Assembly: GCA_038750655.1 (NCBI GenBank)
Contig: JBCDGZ010000015.1
Span: forward strand, 9,710 to 73,709
DNA length: 64,000 nucleotides
Source of the DNA: JBCDGZ01 sp038750655
GTDB taxonomy: Bacteria; Bacteroidota; Bacteroidia; Chitinophagales; Saprospiraceae
Direction: 5' to 3'
Below the pieces are notes generated by a model. It was not told where the DNA came from. It saw only the letters and a list, made by a program, of their open reading frames with translations, and did not search any database. Position numbers and translations under genes: made by a program. The stretch's first letter is position 1; each line of letters begins with the position of its first letter. Below, in pieces: positions 8,687-17,526 of the stretch.

Positions 8687-9193
8687 TCATTCCAGTTCCA
8701 TGACCTTAATTTCTTCGAAATTGCCCGTTTTGCGATTCTTGCGCACATTGTCCCAGTTGAAATAACGGCCGTTCATGACGATGTAGATGCCGGGAGGCAG
8801 GATTTGGACGAAGGCCAGGGCCGAGCCCAGGTTGAAGAATCCGTCGGAGGAGGTGCCGAAGGCGTAGGGCACCATCGCTCCGGTCAGGACAATGGTTTTG
8901 TTGGGAATATTGGCGGCGGCAAGCACCTTGGCCGTAGCCACCATTCGATCGGTACCGTGGGTAAGCAAAATTTGGTCGGACGGCGTCCTTCGGCAGTTGT
9001 GGAGGATAATTTGCCGGTCCTCTTCGGTCATTTCCAGACTATCGACCATCATTAGGGTTTTGATGTCAATGTCCATTGTCGACCGACCGCGTTCAAACAT
9101 TTCTTTGAGATGAGTATCTTTAAAGTAGAGTTCTCCCGTTATAAAATTGTATTCCTTGTCAAAAGTCCCTCCAGTGATGAATACCTGAATCAT
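8687..9193 (-). CDS. Short single-domain asparaginase-like protein
   Basis: A 168-residue protein matching only the N-terminal catalytic domain of type I/II L-asparaginases. It keeps FITGGTFDK (first catalytic Thr), the SLEMTEED loop, LLTHGTDRM (second Thr with Asp) and VLTGAMVPYAFGTSDGFFNLG-like residues up to about 130. The usual C-terminal domain is absent and the reading frame ends cleanly in VMELE, so this is the short form known in several Gram-negative groups rather than a truncation. It could hydrolyse Asn or a related amide. It is transcribed alone, 35 bases downstream of the zinc-ribbon gene. Confidence 0.82.
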   Translation of the reverse strand: MIQVFITGGTFDKEYNFITGELYFKDTHLKEMFERGRSTMDIDIKTLMMVDSLEMTEEDRQIILHNCRRTPSDQILLTHGTDRMVATAKVLAAANIPNKTIVLTGAMVPYAFGTSSDGFFNLGSALAFVQILPPGIYIVMNGRYFNWDNVRKNRKTGNFEEIKVMELE

Positions 9194-9227
9194 ATTAGTA
9201 GTTTTCGCTTTTGTGTATTTGATTTCC

Positions 9228-10343
9228 CTATTCCTTCAACACGCCACTTTCTCGAAGATACCAAACTCCTACAATAAGCAGGATAAAAAATAGAACAGTT
9301 ATAGCAATTTTCACCCACGAAAGCGGTTTTTTCCCGTGAACTCTCCCAGTTTGTCCATTGATAGAAAAGCGATACGTCTTATTGTTATAATTGTAGGCGC
9401 AGATCCAAATGGGCAGATAGATGTGCTTAAAGGTCTGCCCCTCCTTATGACTGCTGACCCGCAGATTGCGCTGGGTATCTCCGCCTAATTGCGCCGAGCA
9501 CATATTGCGAATCTTGTGGTCCATGATCTGATCAGCGACTTGATACCCCTCATCAACTTCTAGCTGATAGACCTCCGTCTCCCAGCCTACCAAGAGACGG
9601 GGATCAAAGTTGACCACCTCTCCTAGTCGAAAAGGCAAGATGCGTTCTACATACTTTTGCTCCAATCCACCAGAAGCAATGACTAGAACATCGTCGAAAA
9701 AATGGCGGAGGTGCCCCGAGCGGCGCGACCAGCGAATTTTTCGCTCCTGTCGGGTTTCCATCTTTCCGTTCACCCGCACTTGCTTCGATACGTAGTAATA
9801 ATCCCCCCTTTCTCCACTCCAATCGGATTCTGTATGGGCATCATAGGTCCAAAAAGGGATATACACCCCATGCAGCAGCTCCACGCTGGCCATAGTTTTG
9901 AGCTTATTGGGATGAAAAACGCCCTTTTTCACCCATTTCTTAAACAGCACATTAGCTTCCTGACGGCTAATGTAGAAGGGAATAATACCGATAGGTTGGA
10001 TATACTGGTGCTTGAAAGCTTCGAGATTAACATTGGTGGAGCCACAGAAGCCACAACTGACGTTGACTTCATCTTGCTCTACCATAAACTTAGCCCCACA
10101 GTTTTGACAATCAAAGACTTTCTTGCCACTAGCCTCCGGGCTAAAATCCTTGACCTTTTTGACCGCTTGGTTGAGCGATTGCTCCACTACCTTGTCGGAG
10201 GAATTATCGACTTCCTCCAAATAGCCACAATAGTCGCAGCTGATCTTCTTTTTTTCGGCAGAATAGGACAGCCCACTGCCGCAGGAAGGACAGGGCAAAT
10301 GGAGCGATTCTTCTAAATATCCGGCTTCTTCGTTCTCCTGCAT
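9228..10343 (-). CDS. Zinc-ribbon membrane protein (YdjG-like), partner of an SPFH protein
   Basis: A 371-residue protein with two zinc ribbons near the N-terminus, CPSCGSG...CDYCG (about 19-40) and CQNCGAK...CGFCG (about 79-101). A beta-rich middle region follows, and one transmembrane helix lies near the C-terminus (about 346-365, ITVLFFILLIVGVWYL). Its ATG overlaps the stop of the SPFH gene upstream (TAATG), so the two are translated together. The same pairing of a ribbon protein and an SPFH protein occurs as YdjG and YdjI in Bacillus subtilis, where they help place PspA at stressed membranes. The role here is inferred from that. Confidence 0.75.
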   Translation of the reverse strand: MQENEEAGYLEESLHLPCPSCGSGLSYSAEKKKISCDYCGYLEEVDNSSDKVVEQSLNQAVKKVKDFSPEASGKKVFDCQNCGAKFMVEQDEVNVSCGFCGSTNVNLEAFKHQYIQPIGIIPFYISRQEANVLFKKWVKKGVFHPNKLKTMASVELLHGVYIPFWTYDAHTESDWSGERGDYYYVSKQVRVNGKMETRQERKIRWSRRSGHLRHFFDDVLVIASGGLEQKYVERILPFRLGEVVNFDPRLLVGWETEVYQLEVDEGYQVADQIMDHKIRNMCSAQLGGDTQRNLRVSSHKEGQTFKHIYLPIWICAYNYNNKTYRFSINGQTGRVHGKKPLSWVKIAITVLFFILLIVGVWYLRESGVLKE

Positions 10344-11350
10344 TACAGTCTAGACAACAGCTCTTTTTTCTTATCGTTGAATTCCTGATCCGTCAACACG
10401 CCCGCCGTTTTCAGCTCGCCCAGTTCTTTGAGGGTTTGCATAATTTCATCGCGGGTTTGGGCTTTGCTGCTGGGAGCGGGGGCATTATTTTGTTGATTCT
10501 GCTGGTTTTGCATCATCATATTGGCCATACCGAAGCCCATGCCCATGCCGATACCTTCGCCGGCACCACCGCCGGGGTTCTCGGCTGCCTTTTCGATAGC
10601 ATTGGCCTGCTGGAATTGGCTGAATTTACTTATGTCGCCGACCATATTCATATTGGTCATCTTATCGTAAAACTCCTCCACCTCCTTCGGCAGCGAGGTG
10701 CTGGTAATCTGAAACTTGGTCAGCTCCAAACCAAAGGGATCAAACTCCTTTTGCAAGATCGGCGTGATCTTATCTCCCAATTCGCTGTAATTGGCCACCA
10801 TATCCAGCACCGAAACACCAGATTCGGCTACGGCCTCGGCAAATTTGGGCGAGACAATATCGCGCAGGCTAGCCTCGATGTCCGAGATGCTCAGTACCGT
10901 ATTGGTTCCAGCATACTGCGTGAAGAAAGTCTCCGGGTCTTTGATTCGAATAAAATAGACCCCAAAGGCTTTGACCCGCACCTGCTTGAACTCTGGATCG
11001 CGCAGGATAATGGGATTCTGGGTCCCCCATTTAAGGTTGGTAAAGATTCGGGTGCTAAGGAAGTAAATATCGCAAAGGAAGGGCGATTTAAAGCCTCGAT
11101 CCCAGTTACGCAGTGTCGTCAGCACCGGCATATTAGAGGTAATCAGTTCGTACATTCCGGGCTCAAATACATCCGCCATCTGTCCTTCATCGAGGAATAA
11201 GGCCGTTTGAGATTCGCGGACCGTCAGGCTCGCTCCGTATTTGATATTGGCATCCCGATCGGGAAATTTGCGAAGAACTATATCATTATCTTTTTCTACC
11301 CAGTCAATTACTTCAATTAATTCACCGCGGATAAAATCGAATAGACCCAT
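10343..11350 (-). CDS. SPFH-domain protein (YdjI / virion-core-like) with C-terminal SHOCT
   Basis: A 335-residue membrane-associated scaffold protein. An SPFH/band-7 domain covers about 30-235 (LTVRESQTALFLDEGQ, VRVKAFGVYFIRIKDP, FGLELTKFQITSTSLP). A Gly/Met/Gln-rich linker follows (about 258-300), and a SHOCT module ends the protein (LKELGELKTAGVLTDQEF). The linker and SHOCT are typical of the group often annotated as virion core protein homologues. It is the first gene of the pair with the zinc-ribbon protein, and probable function is membrane-stress scaffolding. No PspA homologue is in the window. Confidence 0.85.
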   Translation of the reverse strand: MGLFDFIRGELIEVIDWVEKDNDIVLRKFPDRDANIKYGASLTVRESQTALFLDEGQMADVFEPGMYELITSNMPVLTTLRNWDRGFKSPFLCDIYFLSTRIFTNLKWGTQNPIILRDPEFKQVRVKAFGVYFIRIKDPETFFTQYAGTNTVLSISDIEASLRDIVSPKFAEAVAESGVSVLDMVANYSELGDKITPILQKEFDPFGLELTKFQITSTSLPKEVEEFYDKMTNMNMVGDISKFSQFQQANAIEKAAENPGGGAGEGIGMGMGFGMANMMMQNQQNQQNNAPAPSSKAQTRDEIMQTLKELGELKTAGVLTDQEFNDKKKELLSRL

Positions 11351-11499
11351 TGATGCTTAGCGTTTTAGAGTAGGTTTGTTAAAATGGTTTCACAGATGCG
11401 TAAAATACCAAATATCTAAGAAAAATGCTGACCTAAAGCGCCATTTTTCGATAAACAGAGGGGTATTGACTACTGATTGAGAAGAAAGGCCGTTACCTT

Positions 11500-11617
11500 T
11501 TTTCCTTCTTTGCACTCCTTTGGTGAAAACTTCCACTTTCTATGTAGAAAGTAACCCCAAGAAACAACATCTAACTTGAAATGCATGCGTCGTTCTTTAC
11601 AGAGCGGCGCATTTTTT
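11500..11617 (+). ncRNA. Possible small RNA or unassigned transcript ending in a terminator
   Basis: Between the SPFH gene and the second LytTR pair, both on the minus strand, the plus strand carries two hairpins in a row. The first is ACTTTCT / AGAAAGT (11535-11541 / 11546-11552). The second is ATGCGTCG / CGGCGCAT (11585-11592 / 11605-11612), followed by six T. The second is a good plus-strand terminator, yet there is no plus-strand gene before it. A short RNA of about 100 nt would explain it; the terminator could also block transcription into the convergent regulator. No promoter of consensus type is clear. Confidence 0.3.
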
Positions 11618-12320
11618 ATCGAAACAATTCCCTGGTTTTTTGCAGAAAAGTAGTTCCTACGGGTACTTCCCGTCCTTGGATGCTCAGTTTCTTACGGCGT
11701 AGCCCCTCTACATGACTCAAGGCCACAATGAAGGAGCGGTGGACGCGCATAAACCGCTTGGGGGACAGCATATTCTCCATTTCTTTGAGGGTCATGAGGG
11801 TGAGCACGGGGCGATCCTGAGAGAGGAGGTGGAGTTGGAGATAATCATCCATCGTTTCGATGAGGTAGAGGTCATTGAGGTCTATTTTGACCAATTTGTA
11901 GGTCGAGCGGACGAAGATGGCATTGTCGCTGAAGGCGGTGCTGCTCTGCGTGGCGGCGTCCTGATGGAGGGTCCAATGCTGTTTGGCTTTTTCGACGGCT
12001 TTTTTGAACCGCTCGAACTCGTAGGGTTTGACGATGTAGTCGATGGCCTCTAGCTCGAAGCCTTCGACGGCAAATTCGCGGTAGGCCGTGGAGAAGATGA
12101 CCAGCGGTTTTTTGGGAAGGTGGGTAAAAAATTGCAAGCCGGTCACATCGGGCATTTGGATGTCGAGCAGCAGTAGGTCGATGCCGCCCTTGTTGAGGCG
12201 GGTACGGGCCAGGAAGGGATCGGTAAAGAAGCCTTGCGGGTGCAGCCAGTCGATTTGTTGAATGTAATGTTCGACCACCTTGAGGGCCAACGGTTCGTCG
12301 TCAAGGGCAATACAATTCAT
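11616..12320 (-). CDS. LytTR-type response regulator
   Basis: A 234-residue response regulator: receiver domain with D7/D8, phosphoacceptor D53 (LLDIQMPDVTG), Ser/Thr in VIFSTAYREFA and Lys in YIVKPYEFERF, then a LytTR domain (about 130-234; YLIETMDDYLQLHL, RFMRVHRSFIVALSHVEGLRRK). The frame is open for 69 codons further upstream, but that stretch is arginine- and proline-rich and lies inside the kinase gene, so the start is the ATG at 12320, which overlaps the kinase stop as ATGA. It pairs with the adjacent LytS-type kinase and may control the divergent TonB receptor genes. Confidence 0.92.
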   Translation of the reverse strand: MNCIALDDEPLALKVVEHYIQQIDWLHPQGFFTDPFLARTRLNKGGIDLLLLDIQMPDVTGLQFFTHLPKKPLVIFSTAYREFAVEGFELEAIDYIVKPYEFERFKKAVEKAKQHWTLHQDAATQSSTAFSDNAIFVRSTYKLVKIDLNDLYLIETMDDYLQLHLLSQDRPVLTLMTLKEMENMLSPKRFMRVHRSFIVALSHVEGLRRKKLSIQGREVPVGTTFLQKTRELFR

Positions 12321-13429
12321 GCGACAATGGTTTTTGACTTGGTAATAGCGGCGCTGGCGTGGGCCAGTTCGATGTCCAGCTGGACGTCGAAGTAGCCTTC
12401 GGCCTCGCTGATTTTCAATTCGTGCTGATCGGGGTACAGCAGCTTCAGTCGACGGCGGGCATTGGCGATACCTACCCCAGAACTGGGGCTGGCCTCCTGT
12501 TGCCGTCGAATCAGCTGATTTCGACAACTAAAAGATAACCGATTCCCCAGTAGGCGCACGCGAATCTCAATGGGCGAATGCTCGACATTGCTCACCCCGT
12601 ACTTAAAAGCATTCTCAACGAAGGTCAACAGAAGGAGCGGAGCAACCGTATAGCCCCTAAAATCGCCCTTGATGTCACAATACAGCGGGCTTTTATCCGT
12701 CAACCGCAACTGATTTAATTCAATAAAATGTTGAAGATGAGCAATGTCTTTTTCCACCTCTACCACATCTGCATTGGCTTCAACCAGCACATAGCTCATC
12801 AGTTTGGACAACTGCAAGACCGCATTAGACGCCATTTTATCCTGACTCAGGGTTAGGGCATAAATCCCGTTCAAGGTATTGAACAGAAAATGAGGGTTAA
12901 GCTGCTTTTTGAGTTGCTGCAATTCGTTGGCCGTACGCTGCAATTCACTCTCCTTGAGCCGTTCTTCCGACTTTTTCCATTCCCTCAACAACCAAAATCC
13001 CGAACTGACGGCCCAGACCAATAAGTGAACAAAAATGATCATCATCAGGCCCAGGCGCTCAAATATAAACTCGTAGCGACTCAGCGGATTGAAAGCCGCC
13101 AGATCACCAAAAGCCAGCTGATGAATATAAATTTGGAAGCTGATGGCCAGTAGCATACAGATGGAGATGACCAGTAGATAAGGTAGCCAGCCATAGGGCA
13201 ACCAAATTCTGGGGATAAGAATAATGTAGTTGGCGTAGAAAATAAGCGCCAAAATGAGGAAGCGGAGGAGAACAATGAATGGTAAGAAATTGGGTAGCCC
13301 GACCACCTCGCTGGGCAACTGCTCTGGCTTGGGCAACAGCAGCATGGGCAGCAGTGCAAATAATCCCCACACGCTGATGTGCAAGAATATAGTAGTCAGG
13401 TATTTTTTAGAGAATTGCAAGATACTCAA
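12317..13429 (-). CDS. LytS/YehU-family sensor histidine kinase (TTG start)
   Basis: A 370-residue membrane kinase: four hydrophobic segments (about 12-32, 50-72, 82-102, 124-147), coiled linker, LNPHFLFNTLNGIY with phosphoacceptor H180, FVENAFKYG (N box) and SSGVGIANARRRL (G box). The only start codon between the upstream in-frame TAG (13442-13444) and the first membrane segment is TTG at 13429, an uncommon start. It is coupled to the LytTR regulator and divergent from the TonB receptor 260 bases away, which suggests control of an uptake system. The signal is unknown. Confidence 0.88.
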   Translation of the reverse strand: MSILQFSKKYLTTIFLHISVWGLFALLPMLLLPKPEQLPSEVVGLPNFLPFIVLLRFLILALIFYANYIILIPRIWLPYGWLPYLLVISICMLLAISFQIYIHQLAFGDLAAFNPLSRYEFIFERLGLMMIIFVHLLVWAVSSGFWLLREWKKSEERLKESELQRTANELQQLKKQLNPHFLFNTLNGIYALTLSQDKMASNAVLQLSKLMSYVLVEANADVVEVEKDIAHLQHFIELNQLRLTDKSPLYCDIKGDFRGYTVAPLLLLTFVENAFKYGVSNVEHSPIEIRVRLLGNRLSFSCRNQLIRRQQEASPSSGVGIANARRRLKLLYPDQHELKISEAEGYFDVQLDIELAHASAAITKSKTIVA

Positions 13430-13688
13430 GGTATTAGTGGCCTACTAAAACAGCATAATATAATAGTTATTCCTCACTTTCAGGGCTTTTATCGACGGAG
13501 AACTCAATTGTACCGCTAAATCCCTTCCGGTGCTATTTAGGCGGTGGGGGTTGGCTCATTCAACTAAAAAAATCGGGGTTATTTCTCCATTTTTTCCTCT
13601 CAGCGAGACAAATGTTTCGTTCAGCGATTTGCGGCGGGAGGCGGGCCTCATTATTGGAAATGGGCCGTTAGCAAATAAAACGAAATTG

Positions 13689-16346
13689 ATGAAACTCTTT
13701 ACTACCCTTCTACTACTTACTTTGGCGCTACACGTGCGATCCCAGGATTTATCCAGCATCAAAATCGATGAGTTGATTACGGGATCGTTGGAAGAGGTGC
13801 TGGAACGATTGGCGGACGAACACCAGCTGACATTCGAGTACCAACCCAATTTGCTGAAAGACATCCAGATTGCTGAGCGCCCCCACAACCGCCCGCTGGA
13901 CAATTTTCTGAAAAGTGTTTTGAAAAAATACAAACTCAAGTTTTACCAAAAGCCCGATGGGACCCTCCATGTTATTGGGCAATATGAACGGGTGGAAACC
14001 CAGCGCTACACCCAAGCCCGCGCCTACCAGGGCCCTCCAAAGCGGCGCAACATCAGCGTCAGCGGAAAGGTCATCGATAAGCTGAGTGGTGAGACCTTAC
14101 CCTTTGTCAACGTCTATATTCCGGGAACGACGATTGGCACCTCCTCTAATGTCGATGGTTATTTTACTTTACTCAATGTTCCAACCGATACTCAGACCAT
14201 CGCCATGAGCTATATCGGTTACAATACCCAACAGATCTATTTGTCGCCGGAGGTGCAGCTGGATCAGCTACTGGCCGAGATGACGCCGTCCTCTGCGTTG
14301 CTAGAAGAAGTGGTCATTTCGGCAGAGCGAGAGGAGCTGATGCAGGCCAGTCGCGAGGTTTCATTGCTCAAAATGACGCCCGCCAAGCTGGCTTCCCTCC
14401 CCTCACTGGGCGAAAAGGATGTCTTTCGGGCCTTCCAGCTCATGCCCGGCATCAGCGCCGCCAACGAACACACCTCCGGGCTCTACGTCCGCGGCGGTAC
14501 GCCCGACCAGGCCCTGACCCTCTACGACGGCTTCACCGTCTACAACGTCGACCACCTCTTCGGCTTTTTCTCCGCCTTCAACGCCAATTCCATCAAAGAC
14601 ATTCAGCTCTACAAGGGTGCTTTCGATGCCAAGTACGGAGGGCGGCTTTCTTCGGTCATCGAAATCACGGGCAAGGAAGGCAACAACCGGAACTTCAACA
14701 TCGGCGGCGACATCAGCCTGCTGAGCCTCAATGCTTTTGTGGAGGTGCCGTTGAGTGAACGCTGGACGACAATTGCGGCGGTCCGCCGCAGTTGGAAAAG
14801 CCCGATTTATAATGAAATCTTCGATCGCTTTAGCGGAGAGGATGAGGGCAGCAATCCCATCGCCGACCGCTTTGGCTCCTCGGTGTCCTCCTATTTTTAT
14901 GACCTCAACTTCAAAACCACCTGGAAACCCAGCGACAAGGATGTCATTTCCCTCAGCTTTTATAATGGCAAGGATGATTTGGACAACTCCATCCGCCCCG
15001 AGCTACCCAGCTTTATCGAAGACCAAAATTTTTCCATCAACATCACCGACGTTACTCAATGGGGTAACACGGGCAGTAGCCTCAAATGGAGCCGCCGTTG
15101 GAGCGACCGCTTCTACTCCAATACCCTGGTCAGCTTCTCCAACTACTTTTCGGACCGAGACCGCTCGGTGGATGGCTCCTTCACCGATGCCGATGGCGAA
15201 GAACAGGACATCAGTCGGGGTACCTTCGAGGACAGCAATCTGCTGGACTACTCCGCCAAGACAGATTTTGAATGGAAGGTCAGTTCCAACAGCCAACTGG
15301 AATTCGGTGCCTTCTACACCTTCAACGATATTGCCTATGAATATGCACAGAACGATACCAGCTCTATCATTGACCGTCGAACCAAAGGGGCGACCCTGGG
15401 GGGCTATGTACAAAACAAACTGCGTCTGATGGGCGATCGCTTGCATTTCACACCGGGCATTCGCTATAATTATTTTGAAGAAACGGGGGGTACTTATTGG
15501 GAACCGCGGTTTAATTTCTCTTTTAAGATGACGGAAAAATGGAAGCTCAAGGGCTCTGCCGGCCGCTACTACCAGTTTGCCAAGCGGGTGATCCGCGAGG
15601 ATGTGCTGCAAGGAAGCCGCGACTTTTGGGTGCTGGCCGATGATGATCGACTGCCCGTATCCAGCAACGATCAGTTCGTTTTGGGTACCAGCTTCGAAAC
15701 CCGGGATTGGCTCTTTGATGTCGAGGCTTACCATAAGAAGCTGTCGGGCCTATCGGAGTATTCGCTGCGCTTCAGTCCAAGCTTTGGGGAGATTGATTAT
15801 AATGAGTTTTTCTTTGATGGGACGGGCGTAGCCCGGGGCATCGACTTTTTGCTACAGAAAAAGTACGGCCGATGGAGCGGCTGGCTGGGCTACACCATCG
15901 GTGATGTCCGCAATAATTTCGAAGTCTACGGCGAAGACGATTTCTACGCGGCCAATGACGTCACCCACGAAATCAAGCTGGTCGGGATGTACAAATGGCG
16001 CAACTGGGACTTTGCTGCCACTTGGATCTACGCCTCGGGCCGCCCCTACACCGCTCCCGACGGCGGCTATCAGCTGGACTTGCTCAACGGCAATACTAAT
16101 GATTACTTGAGCGTAAGTTCCAAAAACAGCCTGCGCCTCCCGGCTTACCACCGCTTTGACGTGGCCGCCACCGTCCACTTTCAGGGCAACAATACCTCTA
16201 GCATGAGCTTCAGCATTTTCAACCTGTACAATCGGGAAAATACCTGGTACAAGAACTTTGAAATTGTCGACGGCGAAGTACTCAGTACCGATGTCAAATA
16301 CCTGGGCTTCACCCCCAACATCACCTATTCCATCAAACTCAAATAG
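13689..16346 (+). CDS. TonB-dependent outer-membrane receptor with STN domain
   Basis: An 885-residue receptor for energised uptake across the outer membrane. From the ATG at 13689 it has a signal peptide (about 1-19), a secretin/TonB N-terminal (STN) domain (about 20-100), a carboxypeptidase-regulatory-like beta domain (about 120-205; SGKVIDKLSGETLPFVNVYI), a plug with GLYVRGGTPDQALTLYDG, and a barrel ending in FTPNITYSIKLK. An STN domain is usual in receptors that also signal to the cell. The frame is open for 53 codons before the ATG but without a signal peptide there. The DUF4249 lipoprotein gene follows after 21 bases, the standard pairing in Bacteroidota. Substrate unknown; there is no SusD. 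Confidence 0.92.
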   Translation: MKLFTTLLLLTLALHVRSQDLSSIKIDELITGSLEEVLERLADEHQLTFEYQPNLLKDIQIAERPHNRPLDNFLKSVLKKYKLKFYQKPDGTLHVIGQYERVETQRYTQARAYQGPPKRRNISVSGKVIDKLSGETLPFVNVYIPGTTIGTSSNVDGYFTLLNVPTDTQTIAMSYIGYNTQQIYLSPEVQLDQLLAEMTPSSALLEEVVISAEREELMQASREVSLLKMTPAKLASLPSLGEKDVFRAFQLMPGISAANEHTSGLYVRGGTPDQALTLYDGFTVYNVDHLFGFFSAFNANSIKDIQLYKGAFDAKYGGRLSSVIEITGKEGNNRNFNIGGDISLLSLNAFVEVPLSERWTTIAAVRRSWKSPIYNEIFDRFSGEDEGSNPIADRFGSSVSSYFYDLNFKTTWKPSDKDVISLSFYNGKDDLDNSIRPELPSFIEDQNFSINITDVTQWGNTGSSLKWSRRWSDRFYSNTLVSFSNYFSDRDRSVDGSFTDADGEEQDISRGTFEDSNLLDYSAKTDFEWKVSSNSQLEFGAFYTFNDIAYEYAQNDTSSIIDRRTKGATLGGYVQNKLRLMGDRLHFTPGIRYNYFEETGGTYWEPRFNFSFKMTEKWKLKGSAGRYYQFAKRVIREDVLQGSRDFWVLADDDRLPVSSNDQFVLGTSFETRDWLFDVEAYHKKLSGLSEYSLRFSPSFGEIDYNEFFFDGTGVARGIDFLLQKKYGRWSGWLGYTIGDVRNNFEVYGEDDFYAANDVTHEIKLVGMYKWRNWDFAATWIYASGRPYTAPDGGYQLDLLNGNTNDYLSVSSKNSLRLPAYHRFDVAATVHFQGNNTSSMSFSIFNLYNRENTWYKNFEIVDGEVLSTDVKYLGFTPNITYSIKLK

Positions 16347-16367
16347 CGATTAATCAACACTCGAATC

Positions 16368-17177
16368 ATGAAGAAATTACTCTATATCACCATCGGCTTA
16401 CTGTCCTTTGCATCCTGTGAAAAATCCGACCTCAGCACCGACCAAAACAGCGCCAACCTGCCCGTCGTAGAAGCCTACCTGGCCTCCGGCCAACCCGTCA
16501 CCCTACACATCGAGCGGCAGGCCCCCTTCGAAACAACCGATAGCCTCGCCCTCCCCATCGAAGGCCTCCGCCCCATCATCAGCTGGAACGATGAGGACTA
16601 TCTGCTCGAAGAAACCACCCCTGGCACCTACGGCAGCGGCCCCAACTTGATCATCCAAAGCGACCAAAGCTACGGCCTCTCCTTCGAATACGAGGGCCTG
16701 GAAGTCAGCGCCCAAACCCTCATCCCAAGCCGCCCCGCAGCATTCAGGGCCTCCGACAGCCAGCTGCACTTTGATACCGATAACTTCCCCCCCTCCTTCC
16801 CTGATCCTATTCAGTTGGATTGGGAAAATCCAGAAAATGACTACTATCAGGTTGGGGTGCAGTACGCTGAGCGAGATACGGTAGCCATTGATTTTTTCGG
16901 GGGCAATGGTGATGGGGAGGACAACGAAGGGAGGCCACAGTTTGCCAGTAATCCCCAACAAAGCAACAGCTACGAATTGGGCTTTCAGGACTTTCAATAC
17001 GTCGGTACACACCGCGTTGTCCTCTTCCACGTCACCGCCGAATACGTTACCCTTTCGCAGGATGCGTCCAGCGACAACACCCAAAATTTAACCACTCCCT
17101 ACACCAATATCAGCAATGGCTTAGGCATTTTTACGGGAGTAGGTACCGATACGATCATTGTAGAAATTACTAACTAA
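16368..17177 (+). CDS. DUF4249 lipoprotein, partner of the TonB receptor
   Basis: A 269-residue lipoprotein with the lipobox FASC (Cys17) after a short signal. The start NLPVVEAYLASGQPVTLHIERQ-type segment and the end NISNGLGIFTGVG fit the DUF4249 family, which almost always follows a TonB receptor gene and is thought to sit at the cell surface over the barrel, as SusD does in other systems. The middle is acidic and beta-rich. Gap to the receptor is 21 bases, and the unit ends in a hairpin at 17191-17230. Confidence 0.78.
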   Translation: MKKLLYITIGLLSFASCEKSDLSTDQNSANLPVVEAYLASGQPVTLHIERQAPFETTDSLALPIEGLRPIISWNDEDYLLEETTPGTYGSGPNLIIQSDQSYGLSFEYEGLEVSAQTLIPSRPAAFRASDSQLHFDTDNFPPSFPDPIQLDWENPENDYYQVGVQYAERDTVAIDFFGGNGDGEDNEGRPQFASNPQQSNSYELGFQDFQYVGTHRVVLFHVTAEYVTLSQDASSDNTQNLTTPYTNISNGLGIFTGVGTDTIIVEITN

Positions 17178-17190
17178 TCACCCATTCATC

Positions 17191-17230
17191 AAGGCTCGAT
17201 CTCTGAGCGGTACACTCGGAGATCGCCTTG
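17191..17230 (+). terminator. Hairpin ending the TonB receptor operon
   Basis: CGATCTCTGAG and CTCGGAGATCG pair over 11 positions with one G-U, extended by AAGGC / GCCTT. The following sequence has few T, so it may be a terminator or a 3' protecting stem. It lies 13 bases after the DUF4249 stop codon. Confidence 0.6.
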
Positions 17231-17284
17231 TTGTCTAACCAACTAAAAATCGTAATTAAAGGTAATGCAAGTCGCGAATCACTA

Positions 17285-17390
17285 TTAAAGATTTAAAGCG
17301 TCAGATGTTTGAATCAAAATGCGCCAAAGGCTGCATTTTTCACAAAATCTTCCTTTTTAAATCTCGTTCATCGCAACTTGTGTTAGGTAA
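17285..17390 (+). repeat. About 105-bp structured intergenic repeat, copy 2
   Basis: This is the second copy of the element found upstream of the OmpA-family gene (4705-4809, opposite strand). The inner stem is here AAAATGC (17316-17322) / GCATTTT (17333-17339), against GAAATGC / GCATTTC in copy 1, so the outermost pair changed on both sides. The outer arm is GATTTAAA / TTTGAATC. It is followed by a terminator rather than by a gene, so copy 2 may be a stand-alone transcript or a remnant. Confidence 0.7.
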
Positions 17391-17438
17391 TCAAAACGAA
17401 CCTAGTAAGAATAAGAAGAGGTTCAAATGTAAGGAGTG

Positions 17439-17472
17439 CGCCACCCTTGGTTCGGAGTGGCGTATTTTTTTT
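17439..17472 (+). terminator. Rho-independent terminator between the repeat and the toxin-antitoxin genes
   Basis: CGCCAC (17439-17444) pairs with GTGGCG (17457-17462) and is followed by TATTTTTTTT. It ends any plus-strand transcript coming from the repeat and separates it from the antitoxin start at 17527. It is also why the antitoxin cannot start at the upstream in-frame ATG at 17305. Confidence 0.75.
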
Positions 17473-17526
17473 AGCCTAAAACACCAGCTTGGAATTATAC
17501 CAAAATGGCGTTATATTGACAGACAA

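Noticed and set aside
8536..8748. A 70-codon minus-strand frame after the asparaginase gene
   Set aside because: It starts inside the asparaginase gene in another frame and has no recognisable motif.
13530..13688. A longer N-terminus for the TonB receptor
   Set aside because: The 53 extra residues would put the signal peptide inside the protein; ATG 13689 begins it properly.
17305..17526. An antitoxin start at 17305
   Set aside because: This would run through the repeat and a rho-independent terminator; ATG 17527 follows both.
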